Source of the DNA: Bacteroidales bacterium UBA3824
GTDB lineage: Bacteria > Bacteroidota > Bacteroidia > Bacteroidales > UBA3824
NCBI GenBank assembly: GCA_002393195.1
Contig: DGIK01000229.1
Location: forward strand, 1-19,694
Reading direction: 5' to 3'
Length of the DNA stretch: 19,694 nt
Part shown: positions 13,496 to 19,694 of the stretch, one piece after another
How positions within the stretch are numbered: position 1 is the first letter of the stretch
Layout: each line of letters opens with the position of its first letter
Notes under the pieces: model-generated
Told to the model about the DNA's origin: nothing
The model's database searches: none
What the model saw: the letters and a program-made list of their open reading frames with translations, nothing else
Translations under genes and position numbers: made by a program

Positions 13496-15232
13496 ATGAA
13501 AAAAATCATCATCCCCACCCTCGCCCTTGCCCTCGCGTCATGCGGCGGAGGTACAACGACACAAAAAACCGCCACAGACACCACGGCGGCGACCACCACA
13601 GCCCCTGCCCCGACAACAGAGGACAACGACGTAGTTGACGTATCGAAACTACCAAAACAATTCGTCAACTTCCTCGAAAAACTCCCCGAATCACCCGCTC
13701 ACTCGCCCCGCAAAAACGTAGCGTACCAATCATGCGATGGGGAAGCGGGCGATGGGAAAAACATCTTCTACACATTTTGCGCATTCCCGAAGAAGGACGG
13801 CGGCTACATTGATTTATGCGCCATTACCGAATACGATCAAGGATGCTTTGTCAGCAAGTCTTTCGACACCTACATCGACAACGGCGACAAAATGAAGCGC
13901 ATACAGAACGTGCTGCCCATCCCTCCGCTCAATGCCGACAGCAAGGCGGGAAATGATGCCGACTTCAACGCCTGCGAGGCAATCTACAAACAGCGTCCCC
14001 TCGACTTCATCTACTACGACATCACTCTCGATGGAGCAATCCGCGCCATTCTTACCCCACCAACAGGCAACGACCCCGAATGGAAAGACGAATACCACCA
14101 ATTCCTTGACCAAAACTACGATCCGCCAACGTACCGCTGGGACGGCGAAAAGTTCGTACAATTCGACATGTTTGCCGACTACCTCAAAGGCCTTCCAAAA
14201 TCGCCCGACAAGCCTGTATATCATTTCAACGTCGAATACGGCACACAAGATATGTTTTGCGGCATCAGTCTCGACTACTACGCCTTCCCTATGAAAGACG
14301 GCGGCTACATGGCAATACGCAGTTTCAACGAACAATGCGAATCCTCAATGTGGTGGAACGACTCCACCTACACCTACAAAAACGACAAACTCCAAGGCGT
14401 AGGCGGCATCCTCCCCGTACCCGAAATGATAACACTCCTCGACCCAGAAAAATGCAAGGGCAAAGACGACCAAGTGAAGGACATTATCAATCAATACAAC
14501 GGAAATCCCCGCGAATACCTCCTGTACATCATCAAAGACGACGGCACAATGGACGTCAGCGCGGCAGGCAACGGCTGCGAACAGTGGGGAGAGTGCGACC
14601 TGGATCTTATGGTAAAAGCCACCTACAAATGGGACGGCGAAAAGTTTGTCCGCACCGACAAGAACGCAAACGCCGCATCTGCCGACAACGAAGTCGCCAA
14701 GGAAATTTTTAAAAAGCAATTTCCATCAACAAAAAAAATCGAATGGTATAAAGACAATCCATTGAAATGCTACGGCTATCCCGAAGTCGAGGGCGAAGGC
14801 TGCGGCGCGGGCGAAAGTTTGGCTTGCTTCCCACTCAAAGACGGCGGCTACCTTGTAACATTTGCGTCATCATTTTGCGGACCGGGCTGCGCGGACGTGT
14901 ACCAGTTTTGGACAAAAAAATACATCGACGGCAAACTCACCGACGTCAATGACATATTGCCAATACCAACATTGGAGGAACTTCTCAACCCCGACAAGGC
15001 CAAAAACTACCAGTCTGACATCGCCAAATTCAAGAAGGAATTTTACGACAAAAAACCGGAAGGTGTTATTTGTTATGAATTTCAGCCGCCTGAGACCATC
15101 ACGATAAGGCTTCATCCCTGGGATTGCGACAACGCCTACTACAATATGGACAAAGTAATGCTTGACCCATACAACGACGACCAAGTGCCCACCTACAAAT
15201 GGGACGGCGAAAAATTCGTAAAGCAACAATGA
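13496..15232 (+). CDS. Lipoprotein with three YxWDGEKFV repeat units, unknown function
   Basis: 578 residues from the ATG at 13496. The frame is open back to 13328, but that extension runs through the promoter and lacks a secretion signal, so 13496 is used. The lipobox L-A-S-C16 is followed by a Thr/Ala-rich linker (about 20-45), indicating a lipoprotein. Three units of about 170-190 residues follow, each with F/C-F/A-F-P-x-K-D-G-G-Y (K-D-G-G-Y at 100-104, 267-271 and 448-452), a (V/I)-L-P-(I/V)-P motif (139-143, 305-309, 488-492), and a closing Y-(R/K)-W-D-G-E-K-F-V (213-221, 377-385, 567-575). The units are cysteine-rich. It is a larger relative of the 2772 protein, with an identical 37-base 3' coding end. 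The membrane protein gene at 15229 overlaps its stop (ATGA). No function is recognised. Confidence 0.8.
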   Translation: MKKIIIPTLALALASCGGGTTTQKTATDTTAATTTAPAPTTEDNDVVDVSKLPKQFVNFLEKLPESPAHSPRKNVAYQSCDGEAGDGKNIFYTFCAFPKKDGGYIDLCAITEYDQGCFVSKSFDTYIDNGDKMKRIQNVLPIPPLNADSKAGNDADFNACEAIYKQRPLDFIYYDITLDGAIRAILTPPTGNDPEWKDEYHQFLDQNYDPPTYRWDGEKFVQFDMFADYLKGLPKSPDKPVYHFNVEYGTQDMFCGISLDYYAFPMKDGGYMAIRSFNEQCESSMWWNDSTYTYKNDKLQGVGGILPVPEMITLLDPEKCKGKDDQVKDIINQYNGNPREYLLYIIKDDGTMDVSAAGNGCEQWGECDLDLMVKATYKWDGEKFVRTDKNANAASADNEVAKEIFKKQFPSTKKIEWYKDNPLKCYGYPEVEGEGCGAGESLACFPLKDGGYLVTFASSFCGPGCADVYQFWTKKYIDGKLTDVNDILPIPTLEELLNPDKAKNYQSDIAKFKKEFYDKKPEGVICYEFQPPETITIRLHPWDCDNAYYNMDKVMLDPYNDDQVPTYKWDGEKFVKQQ

Positions 15233-16167
15233 GCAAATTCACAGAAAAATTAGAGGACATCTTCGACGGCGAGTTTATAATTACACACGTCGTCTCCCGA
15301 ATCATCGTGCTACTTCCGGTGGCGGCGATTGTGTGGTTTATGTGGTATTTGGACTTGTGGTCAATCTTCGACCCCACGCCACGGGAAGTATGGCAACAAC
15401 GCGCCGACAGCCTCCCCGCCCTGACCACCGACCGCCAGATAGCCGACGCCATCGCCGGTGAGCCGCGCACGTACCTTATAAAAAACTACTGTTTCCAACA
15501 AGGCACCACAATCCGCGACACCCTTTTTGACCTTCTCACAGGCGAATACATGCTCATAGACATCCACGGCGAAGTGCACACACGACGAGGATTCGGCGAC
15601 AACAAAACTGAATATTGGACAGACCGCCGTCTGACAACATTGTTTGGCGGATTGGAAATCGGCAGCGGCACTCCAATCCAAAACGCCGACTCGCTCTCAG
15701 TGATATTCTCGTCAAAAAACTATTGGCAGACCCTCACCGACGACGAAGTTGACCGCAACAAACTCGGTCACGTACAACAAAAAATGTACTATTACCCCGA
15801 CCGCACGATGAACCTCGACAGCATCGGCGCAATCATCGACGAACTCCCCGAACAGTTTCATAAAAGCGTGGTGCGCACAAGGGAACAGTTGGGTGAGTTC
15901 ATCAAGACATACGAAGCCCGCTACACGCTCACATTCATGAAGCGCGACACCCCAGCAACATTTGCGGCTGTACTTGGCGACGGCAAGGCAGATTTCCACG
16001 CCTTCCACGACATCGCCAATTACTTCCTCGTAGGCTGCGACAACGTTACCGACACCTCCGACTACGAAACCAACTTCAACCTCGGCATGAAAATCGGTGC
16101 ATGGTTCATCTTTGGATGCTTAGCGTTGCTGTTCATCTTCGCGCACAAACTGTTCAATAGAGATTAA
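15229..16167 (+). CDS. Membrane protein with large central soluble domain, unknown function
   Basis: 312 residues. The start ATG overlaps the TGA stop of the lipoprotein gene (ATGA), so the two are probably translated together. One membrane segment lies at about 22-42 and a second at about 290-307 next to the C-terminus (A-H-K-L-F-N-R-D), leaving about 245 residues between them, probably outside the cytoplasm. The central part is rich in charged and aromatic residues (for example E-Y-W-T-D-R-R and K-M-Y-Y-Y-P-D-R), with no motif that I recognise. Its place matches that of the membrane protein genes after the 2772 gene, although I see no clear sequence similarity to them. No hairpin terminator is obvious in the 108-base gap before the next gene. 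Confidence 0.7.
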   Translation: MSKFTEKLEDIFDGEFIITHVVSRIIVLLPVAAIVWFMWYLDLWSIFDPTPREVWQQRADSLPALTTDRQIADAIAGEPRTYLIKNYCFQQGTTIRDTLFDLLTGEYMLIDIHGEVHTRRGFGDNKTEYWTDRRLTTLFGGLEIGSGTPIQNADSLSVIFSSKNYWQTLTDDEVDRNKLGHVQQKMYYYPDRTMNLDSIGAIIDELPEQFHKSVVRTREQLGEFIKTYEARYTLTFMKRDTPATFAAVLGDGKADFHAFHDIANYFLVGCDNVTDTSDYETNFNLGMKIGAWFIFGCLALLFIFAHKLFNRD

Positions 16168-16249
16168 TAACTCATTCCACGTACCACAACAAAAAAACAT
16201 TTACCAAAAAGTTTTGTTTGATTTATTATATTTTTCATAATAATTTTGT

Positions 16250-16257
16250 TAACTTTG
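16250..16257 (+). promoter_or_regulatory. -7 promoter element of the ATPase/HNH pair
   Basis: TAACTTTG matches TAnnTTTG in an otherwise very AT-rich gap. Transcription would begin near 16264, a few bases before the two candidate start codons at 16270 and 16276. Confidence 0.65.
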
Positions 16258-16275
16258 CGGCAAAAGACAATGATT

Positions 16276-17379
16276 ATGAATCGATATATCACCAACATAA
16301 AAATCAATAAGTTATTGCATCTTAATAACTTTGACATTCCAATTGACGATGATAACCATCCACACCTTATCATCACCGGCAAAAACGGAAGCGGTAAAAC
16401 TATATTGCTGAATGCCGTGGCAGACTTTTTGGATGAATTAAAAGATACTACACATCCTGATAATGATAGAATTAATTTAGAAATTAATGCGGAAAAATAT
16501 AGAAGTGATGATTTTATATTGGCATTTTACAAGGCAGAACGCAAACCTGAAATGTCTGAACCCCAAAATCCGACCAAACCTAAACTTAAATTTAGCTATA
16601 ATATAAAGGATTATATGGCCAATCAATTTTTGAATTTCCTTTCCGACATGAAAATACAGGAGGCTCTTGCCCGCAACGAAAACCAACTGCAGGATGCTGA
16701 CGAAATCAAAAATTGGTTTGATGATTTTGAAAAACTATTGGGCGAAATATACCAAGACGACAAACTGAAACTTGAATTTAACTACCGTGATTACAGTTTC
16801 AGAATTTGCACAGAAGGCAAAAGTTTCAAATTTACAGAATTGGCTGATGGTTTTTCGGCAATACTTGACATCGTTGCCGATTTGATACTCAAAATGCAGG
16901 AAAAATCTTCTTTTACAAGGAGTTACAAAAAAGAAGGCATTGTCTTGATTGACGAAATCGAGACACACCTCCATCTCGCCTTGCAAAAAACAATATTGCC
17001 GCTCTTGACGAAAGTTTTTCCAAACGTCCAATTCATTGTAACCACTCATTCGCCGTTTGTAATGAACTCTTGCGACACTGCCGTCGCTTACGATTTGGAA
17101 CACAGGGAAATACTTGCAGACTTAAACGAATATTCTTACGAAAGTTTGGCGGAAGGATATTTCGGAGTAGAGACAGAATCAAGTTACGCCCAGATGCAAT
17201 TGGACAAGTTCAAAACACTATTGGCAAAATACGAAAACACCGAGACTGAAATTGCGTCAATCAGGCAATTTGTAGCTGATTTTGAAAAAATACCCGAAGC
17301 AATATCACCGATTATTGTAGGTCAATATAGGCAGTTGACTAACCAATACTCCCAAAAAATAAGGAGGTACGCGCAATGA
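16276..17379 (+). CDS. AAA/SMC-like ATPase of a Septu-like defence pair (PtuA-like)
   Basis: 367 residues from the ATG at 16276 (16270 is possible; an upstream TTG at 16246 overlaps the promoter). Walker A G-K-N-G-S-G-K-T at 35-42; a signature-like E-L-A-D-G-F-S-A-I-L at 188-197; Walker B I-V-L-I-D-E-I-E-T-H-L-H at 222-233 with D226/E227; and an H-loop I-V-T-T-H-S-P at 254-260. This arrangement is that of SMC/RecF-like ATPases found in anti-phage systems. There is no C-terminal TOPRIM domain, so it is not an OLD nuclease. The HNH gene overlaps its stop by ATGA. PtuA proteins of described Septu systems are, as I recall, longer, so this is a compact version or a related family. Base composition is clearly AT-rich compared with the genes on its left, suggesting horizontal gain. 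Role in phage defence is inference from the gene pair. Confidence 0.75.
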   Translation: MNRYITNIKINKLLHLNNFDIPIDDDNHPHLIITGKNGSGKTILLNAVADFLDELKDTTHPDNDRINLEINAEKYRSDDFILAFYKAERKPEMSEPQNPTKPKLKFSYNIKDYMANQFLNFLSDMKIQEALARNENQLQDADEIKNWFDDFEKLLGEIYQDDKLKLEFNYRDYSFRICTEGKSFKFTELADGFSAILDIVADLILKMQEKSSFTRSYKKEGIVLIDEIETHLHLALQKTILPLLTKVFPNVQFIVTTHSPFVMNSCDTAVAYDLEHREILADLNEYSYESLAEGYFGVETESSYAQMQLDKFKTLLAKYENTETEIASIRQFVADFEKIPEAISPIIVGQYRQLTNQYSQKIRRYAQ

Positions 17380-18020
17380 TAAGGGTTTTCAAATCAGGGA
17401 ATATCCCTACATCGCTGTTCACAAAAAAAGCATACGACGAAGAGGACGTTAAACAGCAATTGCTTGACGACCAACACGAAAAATGCTATATTTGCGAGCG
17501 TAACCGCGACACCGATTTTGTAATAGAGCATCTCAAGAGTCAGAAAAACAATGATGCTTTAAAATACGATTGGTACAATTTGTTGTATGCCTGCAATTAT
17601 TGCAACCAGAAAAAATCTGATAAGTACGACAATATTTTAAATCCAATCTCTGAAAACATTGAGGACAAAATAAAGCAAGAATTGTATTTTGATGGCAAAA
17701 AAGCAGTATTCACTGCGTCAGATTCATCAGACCATCAGCAAACAAAGACCGCAGAACTTTTGAACTCAATTTTTGGCAACGCATCAAAACTTAAAAAGAT
17801 AAAAGAGCAACGTCTTTTTGCACAATTGTTAAGTGCCATAAATGATTTTAACGGCAAAATCAAATCATATTTAGAAAATCCACAAGCAGATTTAGCAAAT
17901 GCCATCAAAGCGGAGTTAAGCATAAATGCTGAATTTTTGGGTTTCAAATATTGGATTATCAAAAGCAACAATAACTTAAACAGTGTTTTTGCACAAGATA
18001 TTATTTGGAACAAACAATAA
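17376..18020 (+). CDS. HNH endonuclease of a Septu-like defence pair (PtuB-like)
   Basis: 214 residues. The HNH core is in the N-terminal half: K-C-Y-I-C-E at 36-41 (C37/C40), I-E-H-L-K at 50-54 (E51/H52), Y-N-L-L-Y-A-C-N-Y-C-N at 67-77 (N68, C73/C76), then K-K-S-D. Two CxxC knuckles around an E-H...N...N core match the TIGR02646/PtuB-type HNH family found with AAA ATPases in Septu and in the retron Ec78 system. The C-terminal half (about 90-214) is helical with a conserved-looking G-F-K-Y-W-I-I. It overlaps the ATPase gene by four bases (ATGA), so expression should be coupled. No reverse transcriptase or retron RNA is visible nearby. A strong terminator follows three bases after the stop codon. 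Confidence 0.78.
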   Translation: MIRVFKSGNIPTSLFTKKAYDEEDVKQQLLDDQHEKCYICERNRDTDFVIEHLKSQKNNDALKYDWYNLLYACNYCNQKKSDKYDNILNPISENIEDKIKQELYFDGKKAVFTASDSSDHQQTKTAELLNSIFGNASKLKKIKEQRLFAQLLSAINDFNGKIKSYLENPQADLANAIKAELSINAEFLGFKYWIIKSNNNLNSVFAQDIIWNKQ

Positions 18021-18022
18021 CA

Positions 18023-18064
18023 AAAAAACGTGCGGCAAACCTCTCAGTGCGCCGCACGTTTTTT
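18023..18064. terminator. Bidirectional hairpin terminator
   Basis: AAAAAACGTGCGGC (18023-18036) and GCCGCACGTTTTTT (18051-18064) are perfect 14-base complements around a 14-base loop. A run of A on the left and of T on the right lets it work in both directions, between the convergent HNH gene and the 18085 gene. Confidence 0.9.
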
Positions 18065-18084
18065 ATAAAGATTGATTACAATCG

Positions 18085-18891
18085 TTATTTCTGAACATCA
18101 AACGTCAATCCGTTCCATTTTACGAGAATCTTTTTCGTCTCACCGCCGGGAAGGTCGTAAATTACTGCGTTGATGTCTTTGCCGACACGGGGAAGAGTGT
18201 AGATTACGAAAGGCCAAGTCCAATCTTCCCACTCTTTTTTGGTAATCTTCGTGCGCACACCAGTATTGTTGTCAATACGAAAATACTCGTCATCTTTGTG
18301 GTCTTGGCTAATGTGTTCGTAGCCGGTCTTTACTTCTGCGCCCAAATCTGACGCGGAGCAGCGATAAATCTTGTGCGTGTCGTTGTTGTAGAGAAAGAGT
18401 CCAAAGCCGCCAAAGAAACCTCCAAGTCCCAGCAGCTTGCCGTTTTCAGAGCATGACTCAGAAACGGCAAATACCTTGTGCTTACCATCAGAACAGTTCC
18501 AATAGCACATTTCCATTTTGGCGTCTCGTTTATAGTCTTGATCTTTCACGGCAAAATATAACTCAATGCACGCATAACCATTTTTAGCGTCAACGGTTAC
18601 TTTCTCAGTCCACTCCTCTGTTGTGGTCAACGGCTTGTGTTTGCGGTATTTAGACCAAACGTCACGAAAGTCGCATCCCCAACCGCACTCCAAACCATCG
18701 TCTTCTTCGGGAGGCGTCGGTTCGCCAATGTAGTATGTCGCGAAATCAGTGATGCTTGGCTTCTGTCCTGCAAATTTCAACACATCGGCGTACGAGTCTT
18801 TCTCAATGTCGGCATACGGATTTTGCGCCGACACGCCCGTTGTGAGTACCAACAGCGCAACAAAAATCAATTGAAATTTTATAGTTTTCAT
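18085..18891 (-). CDS. Secreted protein related to the YxWDGEKFV family, unknown function
   Basis: 268 residues from the ATG at 18891; upstream in-frame starts (18897 and beyond) precede the signal peptide and are not used. M-K-T-I-K-F plus a hydrophobic core ending V-S-A-Q-N-P gives a signal peptide with likely cleavage after residue 22; the S-A-Q-N-P junction is the same as in the 2772 protein. The protein ends V-K-W-N-G-L-T-F-D-V-Q-K (257-268), like a degenerate copy of the Y-K-W-D-G-E-K-F-V-K-Q-Q ending of the two larger proteins. This suggests a single-unit, divergent member of the family. The middle is rich in Cys, Trp and Gly (C-G-W-G-C at 69-73; G-L-G-G-F-F-G-G-F-G at 155-164). It shares a terminator with the convergent HNH gene. 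Its own promoter is unclear: the minus strand has AATTTTTG at 18933-18940, one base off the -7 consensus. Confidence 0.65.
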   Translation of the reverse strand: MKTIKFQLIFVALLVLTTGVSAQNPYADIEKDSYADVLKFAGQKPSITDFATYYIGEPTPPEEDDGLECGWGCDFRDVWSKYRKHKPLTTTEEWTEKVTVDAKNGYACIELYFAVKDQDYKRDAKMEMCYWNCSDGKHKVFAVSESCSENGKLLGLGGFFGGFGLFLYNNDTHKIYRCSASDLGAEVKTGYEHISQDHKDDEYFRIDNNTGVRTKITKKEWEDWTWPFVIYTLPRVGKDINAVIYDLPGGETKKILVKWNGLTFDVQK

Positions 18892-19042
18892 AATCATTAA
18901 TTGTTTTTGGTTGTACAACGGATGATTCATCGCAAAAATTGTACCGCCCGCCCTCAAAAAACAACCGCCACACATACCAACATGAATAATGCGACATCAG
19001 CTTCCTCAATTAACCTCAGCACACAGATTCATAAAAAAACAA

Positions 19043-19083
19043 AAATGCCGGATAATCACAAAGCAAATGATTATCCGGCATTT
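19043..19083 (-). terminator. Rho-independent terminator after the arabinofuranosidase gene
   Basis: AAATGCCGGATAATC (19043-19057) and GATTATCCGGCATTT (19069-19083) are perfect 15-base complements around an 11-base loop. Read on the minus strand the stem is followed by TTTTTGTTTTTTT, a good uridine tract for the gene ending at 19116. Confidence 0.88.
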
Positions 19084-19115
19084 ATCATTTATATTCGATT
19101 ACAATTGTAAGTCAA

Positions 19116-19694
19116 TTACAACTGAATCGTCCACATCGTGATGGAATAAGGTTCAACCTTCTCAGCAAATTTGGATTTGATTGATACAGATTCCTTGATG
19201 GGCATTATCGGCTGCTTGTCGTAGTTGTTTTCGTCGTTGGGATTGCCGGAGATTGTGGTCTTCTCCGCGCCGCCCTGAATCTTGAATTTGGTCAAGTCGA
19301 TGTTCGCCTGGGCAGCCTGTCCGCCAGCGTTGCAGATTTTCACAAAGAGTTTCTTGGTCTTGCTGTCATAAACTACAGACTGACCGAGCAAATTGTCGTC
19401 CTTGCGGTCAAATTTCACGCAGTCGCCGTAGTAATAATCACCGCTCGACTGTCCAAACATCTGCTGTACATAGTAGCTGCAAGTGAGGTAGGGCCTCTCG
19501 TTGTCGAAGTAAATCAAGTCGGGATTCCAGTTGGTATTGTCCCTGCGGGCAAAGAGCGGTGCGTAAGATGTCATCACCACAATGTCGGCATTGCGCTCCA
19601 CGTGCAAGAGGTAGAGGCCTTCGGCAAGAGCGTCGATGAGTTTCTTGTCCTTTGCGGCATATTCGCCCAGATATACTTTCGTCTTCCTGTCACG
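19116..19694 (-). CDS. Alpha-L-arabinofuranosidase, GH51, C-terminal part (5' end outside window)
   Basis: The frame runs off the right edge, leaving 192 visible residues. The visible part begins K-V-Y-L-G-E-Y-A, followed by L-A-E-G-L-Y-L-L-H-V-E-R-N-A-D-I-V, S-Y-A-P-L-F-A-R, N-W-N-P-D-L-I-Y-F-D-N and Y-Y-V-Q-Q-M-F. This series is the C-terminal half of the GH51 barrel in the plant/Bacteroidetes-type arabinofuranosidases. The glutamate in G-E-Y-A is at the position I believe corresponds to the catalytic nucleophile; not verified. A beta-sandwich C-terminal domain follows. These enzymes remove terminal arabinose from arabinan and arabinoxylan. A hairpin terminator lies 33 bases after the stop. 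Confidence 0.85.
   Translation of the reverse strand, partial: RDRKTKVYLGEYAAKDKKLIDALAEGLYLLHVERNADIVVMTSYAPLFARRDNTNWNPDLIYFDNERPYLTCSYYVQQMFGQSSGDYYYGDCVKFDRKDDNLLGQSVVYDSKTKKLFVKICNAGGQAAQANIDLTKFKIQGGAEKTTISGNPNDENNYDKQPIMPIKESVSIKSKFAEKVEPYSITMWTIQL

Noticed and set aside
13814..14335. 173-codon minus-strand frame opposite the 13496 lipoprotein gene
   Set aside because: The plus-strand frame has the repeat motifs; the reverse frame is a by-product of its codon usage.
16168..16275. Possible retron RNA upstream of the ATPase/HNH pair
   Set aside because: The gap is only 108 bases, has no convincing inverted ends, and no reverse transcriptase gene is in the window.

Overview
The window looks like a Bacteroidales chromosome (gut or rumen type). 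Several genes are preceded by the Bacteroidetes -7 element TAnnTTTG, start codons lack clear Shine-Dalgarno sequences, and there is a GH51 arabinofuranosidase and a TolC/HlyD/ABC export operon with an AraC-type regulator. Species cannot be told from the sequence. There are no rRNA or tRNA genes, insertion sequences or CRISPR arrays that I can see.

Layout, left to right. (1) 1-2500: the end of a NUDIX-like hydrolase, a NudC-type NAD(H) diphosphatase and an AraJ-like MFS exporter, separated by inverted and heptameric intergenic repeats and closed by a terminator. (2) 2531-6328: a promoter region that is a patchwork copy of sequences found further right, followed by a tightly packed three-gene unit: a secreted two-repeat protein, a membrane protein with two zinc ribbons, and a second membrane protein. 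(3) 6334-13344: a complete six-gene efflux operon (TolC, lipoprotein HlyD, two ABC ATPases, two ABC-2 permeases) with a convergent AraC-family regulator at its end. (4) 13345-16167: a divergent promoter region, a three-repeat lipoprotein related to the secreted protein of part 2, and a translationally coupled membrane protein of unknown function. (5) 16250-18064: a visibly AT-rich two-gene AAA ATPase plus HNH nuclease unit resembling Septu (PtuA/PtuB) anti-phage defence, closed by a strong hairpin terminator. (6) 18085-19694: on the minus strand, a third small secreted protein apparently of the same family, and the C-terminal part of a GH51 alpha-L-arabinofuranosidase.

How the parts connect. 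The secreted proteins share a repeat unit ending in Y-x-W-(D/N)-G-E-K-(F/M)-V, present twice (2772 gene), three times (13496 gene), and as a divergent single copy (18085 gene). The first two share an exact 37-base 3' end and about 150 bases of related upstream DNA. The upstream DNA of the 2772 gene also contains the first five codons of the AraC gene, joined directly to an exact 25-base copy of the sequence just upstream of the efflux promoter. The simplest reading is that an [operator - efflux operon - AraC - secreted protein] block was duplicated and that one copy lost its efflux operon by internal deletion. The two ABC ATPases have complementary motif defects, predicting a heterodimer with one standard and one degenerate ATP site.

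All functional statements are read from sequence and family knowledge; no database search was run.
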